NCBI RefSeq assembly: GCF_014845095.1
Contig: NZ_NKUG01000086.1
Location: 1 to 64,000 of the forward strand
Length of the DNA stretch: 64,000 nucleotides
Direction of reading: 5' to 3'
Origin: Methylobacterium bullatum
Lineage (GTDB): Bacteria > Pseudomonadota > Alphaproteobacteria > Rhizobiales > Beijerinckiaceae
Shown: positions 8,155 through 16,914 of the stretch, piece by piece
Position numbering within the stretch: the first letter of the stretch is position 1
Layout: the number at the start of each line of letters is the position of its first letter
The notes under the pieces: model-generated
What the model was told of the DNA's origin: nothing
Seen by the model: the letters and a program-made list of their open reading frames with translations, nothing else
Database searches by the model: none
Position numbers and translations under genes: made by a program

Positions 8155-9326
8155 TCCGCGGCTCCTGCGCCAGACGGCCTCGCACCGGGCTGCACCCGCT
8201 CGCCGGCCGTCTTCCATCGTCTGCGGGCGATCCAGAGATAGAGCCCGCTGCCGATGACGACGATGGTCGCGAGATCGAGAAGCGCCCAGACGATCTTGAG
8301 GGGAAGGCCGCCGTAATCGCCGAAATGCAGCGGTTGCGAGACCAGCAGGGCCTGGATGTACCAGGGCATCGCACGCATGTCGGTGAGCGCGCCGGTCTCG
8401 GCATCGATGAGCGCGGGCTTGAGCAGCCGCGAGGTCAGCGGCGTGTCGCCGGCCATGAACACGGCGTAGTGGTTGTTGCTGCTCACGACGGTGCCGGGAT
8501 AGGCGACGAAGCGCGGGCTCATGTTCGGTGCGGCGGCCTTGGCCGTCGCCACCGCCTCGGCGATGGAGGCGAGGCGGACGGGGCGCGGAGCATCGCGATA
8601 GGGCGCGGTCATCTCGGCGAGCTGGCCGAATTGCCAGAGCTTCAGCATGAGGTCGGCCCAGGTGTTCACCACGCCCGTCCCCCCGACGATCAGCGCCCAG
8701 CACAAGGTCGCGACGCCCACGAGGTTGTGCCAGTCGAGCCATCGGATCCGCCGCGTCCGGCTGCGCCGGACGGTGCCGAAGTCGAGCTTTCGCATGAACG
8801 GACCGTAGAGGACGACGCCGGAGACGATGGCCAGCACGAACAGGAAGCCCATCGCGCCGAGGAAGAGCTTGCCGCCGAGGCCGAGGAACATGTCGACATG
8901 CAATCGCAGCAGGAAGCCGACCGGGCCTTCGTTCGGCTTGGGCTCCCGGAGGAGCGCGGCGCTGCGCAGGTCCATGGACAGGATCGTCGTCTCAGGCGGA
9001 GGGGAGCGGACCTCCCGGGCGAGATTGACGAAGGCGACATCCGGCTCGTCGTGGTCGAAGACGAGGTACTGGACCACGAGGCCGGGTTCTATGGCCTGGG
9101 CCGATGCGACGACCGTGTCCAACGACACGTGCGCCGTCCCCGCCGGCATCGCCGGCACCTCGGGCTCGTAGCCGAGGACGCCGTCGAGCTCGTGATGGAA
9201 GATGAGTGGCAGGCCCGTCAGGCACAGCATCGGCATGAAGGCCATGCTGACGAGGCTCGTCCAGGTATGGACGAACGACCAGAGCCGGAAGGCTCGCAGC
9301 TGCGGCGCGTCGGGGCCCGTCGCCAT
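8151..9326 (-). CDS. PepSY-associated TM-helix protein (putative siderophore/iron reductase)
   Basis: The 391-residue inner-membrane protein has four main hydrophobic helices: FVHTWTSLVSMAFMPMLCLTGLPLIF, LFLGAMGFLFVLAIVSGVVLYGPF, LVGVATLCWALIVGGTGVV and IVWALLDLATIVVIGSGLYLWIA. Paired histidines next to them (FVHTW, RLHVDMFLG, WLDWHN, PLHFGDYGG) are typical of the PepSY_TM family, related to PiuB and FegB, where they are thought to bind heme and reduce siderophore iron. The gene begins 3 bases after the stop of the truncated TonB receptor and overlaps the 61-residue gene downstream, so these were once one iron-uptake operon. Confidence 0.85.
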   Translation of the reverse strand: MATGPDAPQLRAFRLWSFVHTWTSLVSMAFMPMLCLTGLPLIFHHELDGVLGYEPEVPAMPAGTAHVSLDTVVASAQAIEPGLVVQYLVFDHDEPDVAFVNLAREVRSPPPETTILSMDLRSAALLREPKPNEGPVGFLLRLHVDMFLGLGGKLFLGAMGFLFVLAIVSGVVLYGPFMRKLDFGTVRRSRTRRIRWLDWHNLVGVATLCWALIVGGTGVVNTWADLMLKLWQFGQLAEMTAPYRDAPRPVRLASIAEAVATAKAAAPNMSPRFVAYPGTVVSSNNHYAVFMAGDTPLTSRLLKPALIDAETGALTDMRAMPWYIQALLVSQPLHFGDYGGLPLKIVWALLDLATIVVIGSGLYLWIARRRWKTAGERVQPGARPSGAGAAE

Positions 9327-9328
9327 CG

Positions 9329-10162
9329 TCAGAAGTCCAGCTGGGCCGAGACGAGGTAGGTCCGGGGCGCTCCGAGGGTCAGGAACCCGTTTCCGGTGGA
9401 CGCCCAATAATTCTCGCCCGACACGTTCTCGACGGTGGCCCGCACCGTTACGGGTTTGCCCCACGTGCCGAGGAACGTGTAGCGGAGGCCGGCATCGAAC
9501 CGCGTCCAATCCGGGATGGGCTGCAGATTGGTCTGATCGTAATATTGGGACGCCGTGTGGATGACCCGGCCTGTCAGGGTCAGGCCGCGCGGCAACCAGG
9601 GCGGCAGGTCGTATTCGCCGTAGAGGCTGAGCGTGGTGCCGGGGACACCGGGCGCGACCTTGCCGTCGAAAGCCCCGCCCTCGGTACGGACCAAGCGACC
9701 GTCGGTGAAGGCGATGCCCCCGATGAGGCGCGCGCCCGGCGCGATCTCGCCGAACAGACTGAACTCGATCCCCCGGTTCCGCTGCAGGCCGTTGAGCGCG
9801 TAGTTCCGCGTCGCCGGGTCCTGGAAGGCGTTGGGCTGGTTGATCTCGAACAGGGCGGCGCTGACGCCGACGACACCGAAATCGTACTTCACGCCGATCT
9901 CCTTCTGGTCGGCGATGGTCGGTGGGAGCGCCTGGTTCGGGTTGCTGGCCGTGACCGGCGAGGCACCGCTCGAGAGCAGGCCCTCGATATAGTTGCCGTA
10001 GAGCGAGAGGTGCTCCAGGGGCTTGACGACGAGGCCGACCGCCGGCGTCCAGGCGACCTTGTCGTAGCTCGACGTGGCGTCGCCGAAGGCGACGCTGCGG
10101 TTGATCTGCATGGACCCGCGGGCATTGCCGACCGGAGACGGACGCCATGGGCCGGCATGATT
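9329..10162 (-). pseudogene. TonB-dependent siderophore receptor, C-terminal remnant
   Basis: The frame encodes only the last third of a siderophore receptor beta-barrel. Recognisable strands are SSYDKVAWTPAVGLVVKP, LEHLSLYGNYIEGL, GVKYDFGVVGVSAALFEI, RNRGIEFSLFGEI, LSLYGEYDLP, WTRFDAGLRYTF and a terminal aromatic strand TYLVSAQLDF. Signal peptide, TonB box, plug domain and roughly the first half of the barrel are absent. Upstream, in the same reading frame, a TAG stop (10163-10165) closes a small secreted-protein gene, so the receptor's 5' part appears to have been deleted. An ATG at 10111 could start a 260-residue product, but it could not form a gated channel. Confidence 0.8.
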
Positions 10163-10432
10163 CTAGTTCGGGATCAGCTCGCGGGCCGGGCCGCCGGTCT
10201 CCTGGCCACGGGCCTGGGCATAGAAAGGGAGAGCGGGGTTCTTGGCGTTTCCGCTGTCCGTGTCCGGTCCGCCGAGCCAGGACGCGGACTGCGCCGGCGC
10301 CGGGATCGAGCCGGTGATCGTCGGGCTCTCCAGCCGATGCGGGGCGGGCCGGGCCTGGGAGGCCCCGGTCAGGGCGGCGAACGTGCAGGCGGACGCGAAA
10401 ACGACGGCCGAAAAAGTCTTGATCATCGTCAT
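10163..10432 (-). CDS. Small exported protein of unknown function
   Basis: The 89-residue product has a clear signal peptide (MTMIKTFSAVVFASACTFAALTG, cleavage near ASQA-RP) and a Pro/Gly-rich, low-complexity mature part (ESPTITGSIPAPAQ). A Shine-Dalgarno GGAG lies 8-9 bases before the ATG. The stop codon is in the same frame as the receptor remnant, so this may be either a separate gene or a junction created by the deletion that removed the receptor's 5' end. I do not recognise a family. Confidence 0.55.
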   Translation of the reverse strand: MTMIKTFSAVVFASACTFAALTGASQARPAPHRLESPTITGSIPAPAQSASWLGGPDTDSGNAKNPALPFYAQARGQETGGPARELIPN

Positions 10433-10714
10433 GTCAGGTCTCCGGTGATTCCTGCTCGATCCGATCTCGTCGAGCAGTGATGCCGGACAGACGACGTCTT
10501 CGGCTGCTTATTCCATGACCCTGTCGAAAAATTCCAACGCCATGATCGAGACCAGATCAGCGCGAACGAATACTCGATGCCGAGTGCGAAGTTTTTCGTG
10601 CAGACGTGGAATAAACAGGATTTCGCGGCGTCCATGCCCCTGTCGCCGGCCCCGAAATTTGTTCGGTCCGGCCAGCGTGCCGACTGGAGCCCCGCCCATG
10701 CCAGGAGACAGGAG

Positions 10715-11245
10715 ATGATGGACATGATGCGCCTCATCGAGCCGCTGATCCCGGCCCTGCGCCGCTACGCGCACGCCCTCCTGCGCAATCCGACCGATGC
10801 CGACGATCTGGTGCAGGATTGCCTCGAGCGGGCCGTCACCCGTTGGCATCAGCGCCAGGCCGACGGCGACGCGCGGACCTGGCTCTTCGCCATCCTCCAC
10901 AATCTCGCGGTGACGCAGATGCGCCAGCGCGCGCGCCGCGGCGCCCACATGCCGATCGAGGACATTGCGGAGGCAAACCTCGCGGTGGCGCCGACGCAGG
11001 AGAGTGGCCTGCGCCACCGGGACCTGATGACGGCGCTCGACGCTCTGCCGGAAGAGCAGCGCAGTGTGCTCCTTCTGGTGACGGTGGAGGGCCTGTCCTA
11101 CGCCGAGACCGCCGACATCCTCGCGATTCCGACCGGGACCGTGATGTCCCGCCTGTCCCGGGCCAGGGACCGGATGATCCAATCGATGGACGGGACCGAA
11201 GCCTCCGTCCCTGCCAAGCGCCCGCTCCTGCGGAGGGTGAAATGA
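10715..11245 (+). CDS. ECF-family RNA polymerase sigma factor
   Basis: The 176-residue protein has the two ECF domains: sigma region 2 (LIPALRRYAHALLRNPTDADDLVQDCLERAV, ARTWLFAILHNLA) and region 4 (ALDALPEEQRSVLLLVTVEGLSYAETADILAIPTGTVMSRLSRAR). AGGAGA sits 7 bases before ATG 10715; an upstream ATG at 10577 would add 46 unconserved residues. The anti-sigma gene overlaps the stop by ATGA, and a peroxidase and cytochrome b follow, so the target is probably oxidative-stress defence and the operon itself. It is divergent from the remnant iron-receptor unit but lacks the FecR partner expected of an iron-starvation sigma factor. Confidence 0.9.
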   Translation: MMDMMRLIEPLIPALRRYAHALLRNPTDADDLVQDCLERAVTRWHQRQADGDARTWLFAILHNLAVTQMRQRARRGAHMPIEDIAEANLAVAPTQESGLRHRDLMTALDALPEEQRSVLLLVTVEGLSYAETADILAIPTGTVMSRLSRARDRMIQSMDGTEASVPAKRPLLRRVK

Positions 11246-12033
11246 CCATGCGTCCGATCGGTGAAGACGATCTCCAGGGCCTCGTGGACGAGCGGCTCGA
11301 TACCGCCCGGAGGCGCGAGGTCGAGGCCTATCTCGATGCCCATTCCGAGGCGCGGGCGCGGGTGGCGCGGATGATTTCCCTGCGCGAGGAGATGCGGGCC
11401 GCCTTCGCGCCCATCGCCGCCGAGCCGGTTCCCGCCCGGCTCAACCTGGCGCGGATCGTCGAGGCGCGCCGCCGGCCGGCACGTCCGATCTGGCAGGTTT
11501 TCCCCATCTGGCAGGCGATGGCGGCCGGGCTGCTCCTCCTCGTCGGAGGCGCCGGTGGCTGGGGCCTGCGCGAGGTGGTCTCGCCCGTGCCCACCGGCAT
11601 CGAGGCGCTGGCCCAGTCCGCCAGCATGAACTACGCGGTCTATGCTCCCGACCACACCCGCCCTGTCGAGCTCGCCGCCGCCGACCGGGACGAACTCGCC
11701 GGCTGGTTCTCGGCCCGGATGAGGCGGCCGGTGGCGGTGCCGGACCTGAGCGGCTCCGGCTACCGCCTCATGGGAGGGCGTCTCGTCGCCACGCAGCAGG
11801 GGCCCGCCGGGCTGCTGATGTACGACGATGGGCACGGCGCGCGCTTCGTCATGTTGATGCGGCCCATGAGCGTTCCCGGCGACGCGCCGATGCGCGCCCA
11901 CACGACGGAGACGTCGAACGGCTACGCCTGGGTCCAGGACGGGCTCGGCTACAGCCTCGTGGGGGCGGCCGACCCTTCGATCCTGCACCCCCTCGCCAAC
12001 GAGATTCGCCGCGCAACCGCTAAAGCCATCTGA
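11242..12033 (+). CDS. Membrane anti-sigma factor
   Basis: The 263-residue protein has an N-terminal cytoplasmic sigma-binding region (IGEDDLQGLVDERLDTARRREVEAYLDAHSEARARV), one transmembrane helix (MAAGLLLLVGGAGGWGL, about residues 92-110) and a periplasmic domain. The layout matches the RsiW-like anti-sigma family without a clear HxxxCxxC zinc motif. The start ATG 11242 overlaps the sigma factor stop, which is typical of co-translated sigma/anti-sigma pairs; ATG 11248 is an alternative. It is inferred to hold the ECF factor at the membrane until a periplasmic or oxidative signal arrives. Confidence 0.85.
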   Translation: MTMRPIGEDDLQGLVDERLDTARRREVEAYLDAHSEARARVARMISLREEMRAAFAPIAAEPVPARLNLARIVEARRRPARPIWQVFPIWQAMAAGLLLLVGGAGGWGLREVVSPVPTGIEALAQSASMNYAVYAPDHTRPVELAAADRDELAGWFSARMRRPVAVPDLSGSGYRLMGGRLVATQQGPAGLLMYDDGHGARFVMLMRPMSVPGDAPMRAHTTETSNGYAWVQDGLGYSLVGAADPSILHPLANEIRRATAKAI

Positions 12034-12042
12034 AGGCCCGCC

Positions 12043-13155
12043 ATGTCCCTCCTGAACGACCTCACCGGGGCCGATCCGGCCTTGAGCCCGCGGGCCGCTT
12101 GTCTGCGCCTCGCCGCCATCGGGGCGCTCGTCGCCGGCACGACGGGGGCTTTCGCCTATGCCGGCGGCTGGCTCTCTCCGGGGGACCTGACCCAGGCGCG
12201 GATCGTCGACCGCTTCGAGCGGGTGAATGGCCCCCATCCGGGCTTTCGGCGAAACCACGCCAAAGGGCTCTGCCTCGCCGGGCGCTTCGAGAGCAACGGC
12301 CGGGGCGCGCGTGTGTCGACGGCGTCGCTGTTTGCCGCGGGACGGGTCACGCCCGTCACCGGCCGCATCGCGCTCGCGGGCGGCCAGCCCTACGCGGCGG
12401 ACGCGGCCACGACGGTGCGCAGCCTTGCGCTGCGTTTCCACCTTCCCGACGGCGAGGAATGGCGCACCGGCAACAACGACATTCCGGTCTTCCCGGTCCG
12501 TAGCCCGGAGGGGTTCTACACGCAGCTTCTGGCCGCCAAGCCCGATCCGGCCACGGGCAGGCCCGATCCCGAGGCGCTCAAGGCGTTCTTCGCCGCGCAT
12601 CCCGAGAGCGCGCAAGCGGCGGCCCTGATCAAGGCGCGGACGATCACCTCAGGCTTTGCCGACGACACCTTCCGGAGCCTGAACGCCTTCCGGTTCATCG
12701 CCACGGACGGGACCCGGACGCCCGTACGCTGGGCGTTCGTGCCGGAGCAGGCCGCCACGGCGGAGAGCCCAGCCCAGAGGGCTCGCGCGGACAACAACGT
12801 TCTGTTCGACGACTTCGAGTCCGCCGTCCGTCGGGCGCCCGTGCGGTGGCATCTCGTCGTCACCCTGGGGCAGCCCGGCGACCCCACGGCCGATGCGACG
12901 CGTCCCTGGCCGGTCGAGCGGCAGAGCCTGGACGTCGGGACCGTGATCGTCGCGGACACGCAGTCGGAAGCGGACGGCAATTGCCGCGACGTCAATTTCG
13001 ATCCTCTCGTCTTGCCCGCCGGCATCGTGGGATCGGACGATCCGCTGCTCAGCGCCCGTTCGGCGGCCTATGCGCAATCCTTCACGCGCCGCGCCGGCGA
13101 ACCGAAAACGCCGAGCGCCGTCCAAAACATGCCCGCAACGGGAGCCGGATTGTGA
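12043..13155 (+). CDS. Catalase-related peroxidase (SrpA-like)
   Basis: The 370-residue protein belongs to the short catalase-related heme peroxidase group. It has an N-terminal hydrophobic segment (LRLAAIGALVAGTTGAFAYAGGWL) that could be a signal anchor, the distal histidine region (FRRNHAKGLCLAGRF), the FHLPDGEEWRTGNNDIPVFPVRSPEGF stretch and the proximal heme tyrosine context RSAAYAQSFTRR. The length is far below a true catalase, so peroxidase activity with organic or hydrogen peroxide is more likely than high-rate dismutation. It lies 9 bases after the anti-sigma gene and overlaps the cytochrome b561 gene, which may donate electrons. Confidence 0.9.
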   Translation: MSLLNDLTGADPALSPRAACLRLAAIGALVAGTTGAFAYAGGWLSPGDLTQARIVDRFERVNGPHPGFRRNHAKGLCLAGRFESNGRGARVSTASLFAAGRVTPVTGRIALAGGQPYAADAATTVRSLALRFHLPDGEEWRTGNNDIPVFPVRSPEGFYTQLLAAKPDPATGRPDPEALKAFFAAHPESAQAAALIKARTITSGFADDTFRSLNAFRFIATDGTRTPVRWAFVPEQAATAESPAQRARADNNVLFDDFESAVRRAPVRWHLVVTLGQPGDPTADATRPWPVERQSLDVGTVIVADTQSEADGNCRDVNFDPLVLPAGIVGSDDPLLSARSAAYAQSFTRRAGEPKTPSAVQNMPATGAGL

Positions 13156-13697
13156 GCCACACCGCGCGCTTCAACCGGCCGGCCCGGCTGCTGCACTGGA
13201 CCATGGCGGCCCTGATCCTTGCCATGCTGTTCATCGGCGTGGCGATGGTGACCTCGCTGGCGCACTACCACACCCTGGTCGCGCTGCACCGCCCACTCGG
13301 GATCGGCATCCTGGTCCTCGCGCTGTTGCGCCTGCTCAACCGCTGGCGCCATCCGCCGCCCGACCTGCCGTCGGACCTTCCGGGCTGGCAGCGGCGGGCG
13401 GCCCATGTCTCGCACGTCTTGCTCTACGGGTTGATGCTCGCGCTGCCGCTGGTCGGCTGGGCGATGCTGTCGGCGGCCGGCTATCCGATCGGGCTCGCCG
13501 GCTCCCTCGTCCTGCCGCCGATCCTGCCGCGCGATCCAAGTCTCTATGCGTGGCTCCGTCCGCTTCACACATTCCTGGCCTACACCCTGTTCGGTCTCAT
13601 CCTCGCCCATCTGGGGGCGGCCCTGATGCATGGGCTGATCCGCCGGGATGGGGTTTTCTCCAGTATGGTCCCGGCTCGGCCGTCCCGTGTCCGCTGA
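13152..13697 (+). CDS. Cytochrome b561 family protein
   Basis: The 181-residue protein has four membrane helices with the histidine pattern of bacterial b561 proteins: LLHWTMAALILAMLFIG, LVALHRPLGIGILVLALLRL, HVSHVLLYGLMLALPLVGW and LHTFLAYTLFGLILAHLGAALMHGLI. It would carry heme b and pass electrons from the quinone pool. GTG 13152 overlaps the peroxidase stop codon (GTGA), so translation is coupled. The pairing of a catalase-related peroxidase with a b561 suggests quinol-driven peroxide reduction at the inner membrane (inference). Confidence 0.88.
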   Translation: MSHTARFNRPARLLHWTMAALILAMLFIGVAMVTSLAHYHTLVALHRPLGIGILVLALLRLLNRWRHPPPDLPSDLPGWQRRAAHVSHVLLYGLMLALPLVGWAMLSAAGYPIGLAGSLVLPPILPRDPSLYAWLRPLHTFLAYTLFGLILAHLGAALMHGLIRRDGVFSSMVPARPSRVR

Positions 13698-13865
13698 TGT
13701 GGCACGAAGCGGCGCGCGAAGCCGTCATGCCAGAAACGAAACCGGCCGGTCGCTCGATGTCGGGTGCCGATCAGGCCGGTCTTCCCGATCGTGGGGGTGA
13801 GGGTGTGACCAGCGTCGCAGGGGGGCGGGGATGCCGGATGGGACAATAGGATGTCGAACACGAAT

Positions 13866-13905
13866 GGGGCCCCGACCATTGCCGGTCGGGACCCCATATT
13901 TGTTT
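13866..13905 (+). terminator. Rho-independent terminator-like hairpin after the ECF operon
   Basis: A 12-bp stem with one mismatch (13866-13877 with 13884-13895) closes a 6-base loop and is followed by ATATTTGTTT. It lies 170 bases after the b561 stop and before the convergent beta-helix gene. The rest of the gap 13698-14007 shows no gene. Confidence 0.6.
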
Positions 13906-14007
13906 CAAGTTCGGCTGCGACACCAGATCGTCGATGCTCTTCACACCGAACGTCTGGCGTCATGCGCTTCGGCCCAGCCTAAGCTCTGTCCGAAGGCACG
14001 GATCGGA

Positions 14008-16206
14008 TCAGCTCCAGGTGAACTCGTTGGTCAAATGGGCCATGGGTGCCTGGCCGGTCACTTCGGTCACGTCGATGCCGGCGCCGATATTGCCCTCGCC
14101 CCAGACGATGTTGCCCGGATTTCCCGCGTTCTGATACGAGGAATCCGTCACCACCGTACTCTCGTTCACGCCCCAGAGCAGGGCGTTCGAGAGCGGGTTT
14201 CCACGCCCCTGGTCCGCCGCGATGTTGTCGAAGGAGCGGGTGAACTCGAACGTGTTGTTCTGGCCGTAATCCGCGAAGGCGCCGTTGCCCATATGGATCG
14301 CGTCGACGTTGCGGACTGTGCCGTTGTTCGATCCCTCGAAGATGACACCCTGGCCGCTCGGTGAGTTGTTGCCGTCGATGACCCCGTTCGAGACGGTGAC
14401 GTTGTCGCTGTAGTAGATCGAGATGTTGTCCTCGGTCCAGGCGACGTTCGGATCGTTGTGGACGTAGAAGTTGTTGAGGGTGCTGTCCGGCGACTGGCCC
14501 ATCTGCACGAGTTGCCCGCGGGGGAAGGGCCCGCGCATATCGTACCCTTCGATGTTTTCCAGTTCCGCACCCGGCGAGTATTGGATGAGCACGCCCGTCG
14601 ACGTGTCGTGGAACGTGGCGTTCGTCACGCTCAGGTCTTCGGCCTCGAAGGCCGAAATCCCGTAATGGTCCGGGGTCCGCTCGGCGCCCGTCTCAGGGGC
14701 GCCCACGTTGAAGACCTCCACGTTCTGGATATCGACGTTGTCGCCCTCCATGACGCGGATGCCGGCGCCTTCCTCGGTGCCACCGTTTCCATTGATATGG
14801 ATGCGGACGTTCTCGACCGTCACATTGTCCACGTGATCGATGTCGATGCCGGGACCGCTATCGACATAGATGTCCATGTCGCGGATGACATCGCCTTCCC
14901 GAGCGACGATCGTCCCGTCATGGCGTGTCAGCGGAGCCGTGTCGTCCCCGGGCACCGGATCGGATGGCGGCGCGACCACCGGAGGCTCCTCGGGCGAGGG
15001 CGTCGGTCCGATGTCCGGAACCACCGGATCCGGTCCCTCGGAGATGGGATCCGGTTTGCCGACGTCCGGCACCGGCTCTGAGACGCCCTGGCCGAAGTCG
15101 TTCGTCCAATGCGCCATGGGCGCCTGGCCGGTCACTTCGGTCACGTCGATGCCGGCGCCGATATTGCCCTCTCCCCAGACGATGTTGCCCGGATTTCCCG
15201 CGTTCTGGTACGAGGAATCGGTCACCACCGTGCTCTCGTTCACGCCCCAGAGCAGGGCGTTCGAGAGCGGATGTCCACGCCCCTGGTCCTCCGCGATGTT
15301 GTCGAAGGAGCGCGTGGAGTCGAAGGTGTTGTTCTGGCCGTAATCCGCGAAGGCGCCGTTGCCCATATGGATCGCGTCGACGTTGCGGACGGTGCCGTCG
15401 TTCGATCCCTCGAAGATGACCCCCTGGCCGCTCGGCGAATTGTTGCCGTCGATGACGCCGTTGGAGACGGTGACGTTGTCGCTGTAGTAGATCGAGATGT
15501 TGTCCTCGGTCCAGGCGACGTTCGGATCGTTGTGGACGTAGAAGTTGTTGAGGCTGCTGTCCGGCGACTCGCCGAACTGTACGAGCTGACCGCGGGGGAA
15601 GGGCCCGCGCATGTCGTAACCTTCGATGCCCTCGAGTGTGGCGCCCGGCGAGTATTGGACCAGGATGCCCGTCGACGTGTCGTGGAAGGTCGCGTTCGTC
15701 ACGCTCAGAGCCTCGGCCTCGAAGGCCGAAATTCCGTAATGGTCCGGGGTCCGCTCGGCGCCCGTCTCGGGTGCGCCCTCGTTGAAGACTTCGACGTTTT
15801 GGACGGTGACGTTGTCACCCCGCATGATACGGATGCCGGCACCTTCCTCGGTGCCGCCGTTTCCATTGATATGGATGCGGACGTTCTCGATGGTCACGTT
15901 GTTTACGTGATCGACGTCGATGCCGGGCCCGCTATCGACATAGATGTCGAGGTCGCGAATGACATCGCCTTCCCGGGCGACGATCGTCCCGTCATGGCGT
16001 GTGAGCGGAGCCGTGCCGGCGCCGGATTCCACCAGATCCTGACTGTCGGAGAGAGGCTCCCGGCTGCCCATGTCCGGAACCGGGCTCGAAATACCGTTCT
16101 CGGTGAAGCTTGAAACGAAGTCGTATGTCGGGCTCGACCAGAGACCCGTATCGAAGGTGGAACGCTCCTCGTCTTGCGACGCGACGTCATGATGCGAATG
16201 CTGCAT
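14008..16206 (-). CDS. Tandemly duplicated right-handed beta-helix protein
   Basis: The 732-residue acidic protein consists of two near-identical copies of a ~308-residue unit (about 65-372 and 423-730, a period of 358 residues) joined by a Pro/Asp-rich linker. Each copy has the short repeating NVT-x-x-NV rungs of a parallel beta-helix (pectate-lyase/NosD-like fold), such as DNVTVQNVEVFN and LSVTNATFHDTSTG. No signal peptide is visible, so secretion, if any, would need a C-terminal type I signal. The start MQHSHHDVA is preferred, with GGAAAA just upstream; the frame opens 28 residues earlier. No catalytic residues could be assigned; carbohydrate binding or surface function is a guess. Confidence 0.75.
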   Translation of the reverse strand: MQHSHHDVASQDEERSTFDTGLWSSPTYDFVSSFTENGISSPVPDMGSREPLSDSQDLVESGAGTAPLTRHDGTIVAREGDVIRDLDIYVDSGPGIDVDHVNNVTIENVRIHINGNGGTEEGAGIRIMRGDNVTVQNVEVFNEGAPETGAERTPDHYGISAFEAEALSVTNATFHDTSTGILVQYSPGATLEGIEGYDMRGPFPRGQLVQFGESPDSSLNNFYVHNDPNVAWTEDNISIYYSDNVTVSNGVIDGNNSPSGQGVIFEGSNDGTVRNVDAIHMGNGAFADYGQNNTFDSTRSFDNIAEDQGRGHPLSNALLWGVNESTVVTDSSYQNAGNPGNIVWGEGNIGAGIDVTEVTGQAPMAHWTNDFGQGVSEPVPDVGKPDPISEGPDPVVPDIGPTPSPEEPPVVAPPSDPVPGDDTAPLTRHDGTIVAREGDVIRDMDIYVDSGPGIDIDHVDNVTVENVRIHINGNGGTEEGAGIRVMEGDNVDIQNVEVFNVGAPETGAERTPDHYGISAFEAEDLSVTNATFHDTSTGVLIQYSPGAELENIEGYDMRGPFPRGQLVQMGQSPDSTLNNFYVHNDPNVAWTEDNISIYYSDNVTVSNGVIDGNNSPSGQGVIFEGSNNGTVRNVDAIHMGNGAFADYGQNNTFEFTRSFDNIAADQGRGNPLSNALLWGVNESTVVTDSSYQNAGNPGNIVWGEGNIGAGIDVTEVTGQAPMAHLTNEFTWS
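14014..14940. repeat. Intragenic direct repeat, copy 2 (C-terminal half)
   Basis: It matches 15088-16014 at a constant offset of 1074 bases with scattered, mostly silent differences, for example the shared GGCCGGTCACTTCGGTCACG segments at 14052 and 15126. An in-frame duplication of about 0.9 kb inside one gene. Confidence 0.85.
15088..16014. repeat. Intragenic direct repeat, copy 1 (N-terminal half)
   Basis: Counterpart of the 14014-14940 copy. The N-terminal 45 residues of the protein (FVSSFTENGISSPVPDMG) also resemble the end of a unit plus linker, which suggests that the gene once had, or can gain, further copies. Confidence 0.85.
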
Positions 16207-16914
16207 TCGTTTTCCAGTTGTGTCTGCGATCGGTCCTGATGCCGATCCTCTCAATCCGCGCCGATTCTGGTCACGGATCCCCCTCAGCATCGGCGTTGTC
16301 CGCTGACACTATTCCCAAGATTATTATCGCAATGATGAGCGAATAATCGGATTTGTTGATTTATCGGGCAGTACTAAGAAGAACTTCCTCTATGTTTTCC
16401 GGCAAATGTACAGATAGGTACACTTCGGTAATCTAGTACTTTATTGATACAACAAATCTTAGTGAGCAGAACTTGTTCAAAATGTGTCGCTGATGATTTT
16501 CGATCCTGTCGAGCGGCTCACCGATCGTGCCGGACGAGAGGGGGGAGGCATGCCGGTGCGTGCACAGCGCGGACCCGTTTCTACCGGACGGAAGCTGAGG
16601 CCCGGCCCGGCGATCAATCATCGAATCGAGAGCGGTGGAGCGGGGCGGCGGGAGTTGGGAGGAGGCCGTCTTCACCCGAAGGCGGGAGGTGGCCTCGGAT
16701 GCTGCCGGCCGCTCCGAGCGGGTGGGTGCAGGCTCGAATGCCCGACCTGGCGGGGCCACCGTCGCTCAAGACGGACGTAGTCCCGATGCGCACTTCCTCG
16801 CGGAGCCCAAGGCCGCGATGATACGGGTGGTGCGCTCCCGATCAATACAGTCGATTGCAACACTCTGGATAGCGTCGAACGCCCGCTCATATCATCGTAT
16901 GTGGAAACAATCTG
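16207..16914. other. Intergenic region with an AT-rich patch; no supported gene
   Basis: About 0.7 kb lies between the divergently transcribed beta-helix and acyltransferase genes. The part at 16320-16480 is clearly AT-richer than its surroundings. Several frames are open across it, but they lack recognisable protein character and their ribosome sites are poor. It is likely to hold both promoters; one palindrome is listed separately. Confidence 0.5.
16407..16422. promoter_or_regulatory. Palindrome TGTAC-N6-GTACA, candidate operator
   Basis: Perfect 5-bp half-sites around AGATAG lie in the AT-rich patch between divergent genes. The size and symmetry fit a dimeric DNA-binding regulator; no regulator is assigned. 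Confidence 0.35.

Noticed and set aside
10715-11245. ECF sigma factor considered as a FecI-type iron-starvation regulator because of the neighbouring TonB remnant
   Set aside because: Its overlapping partner is a plain anti-sigma factor, not a FecR, and the operon encodes peroxide defence on the opposite strand from the iron genes.
15109-16113. A 334-codon plus-strand frame opposite the beta-helix gene
   Set aside because: It mirrors the duplicated gene and translates to Val/Asp/Arg-rich sequence with no ribosome site.
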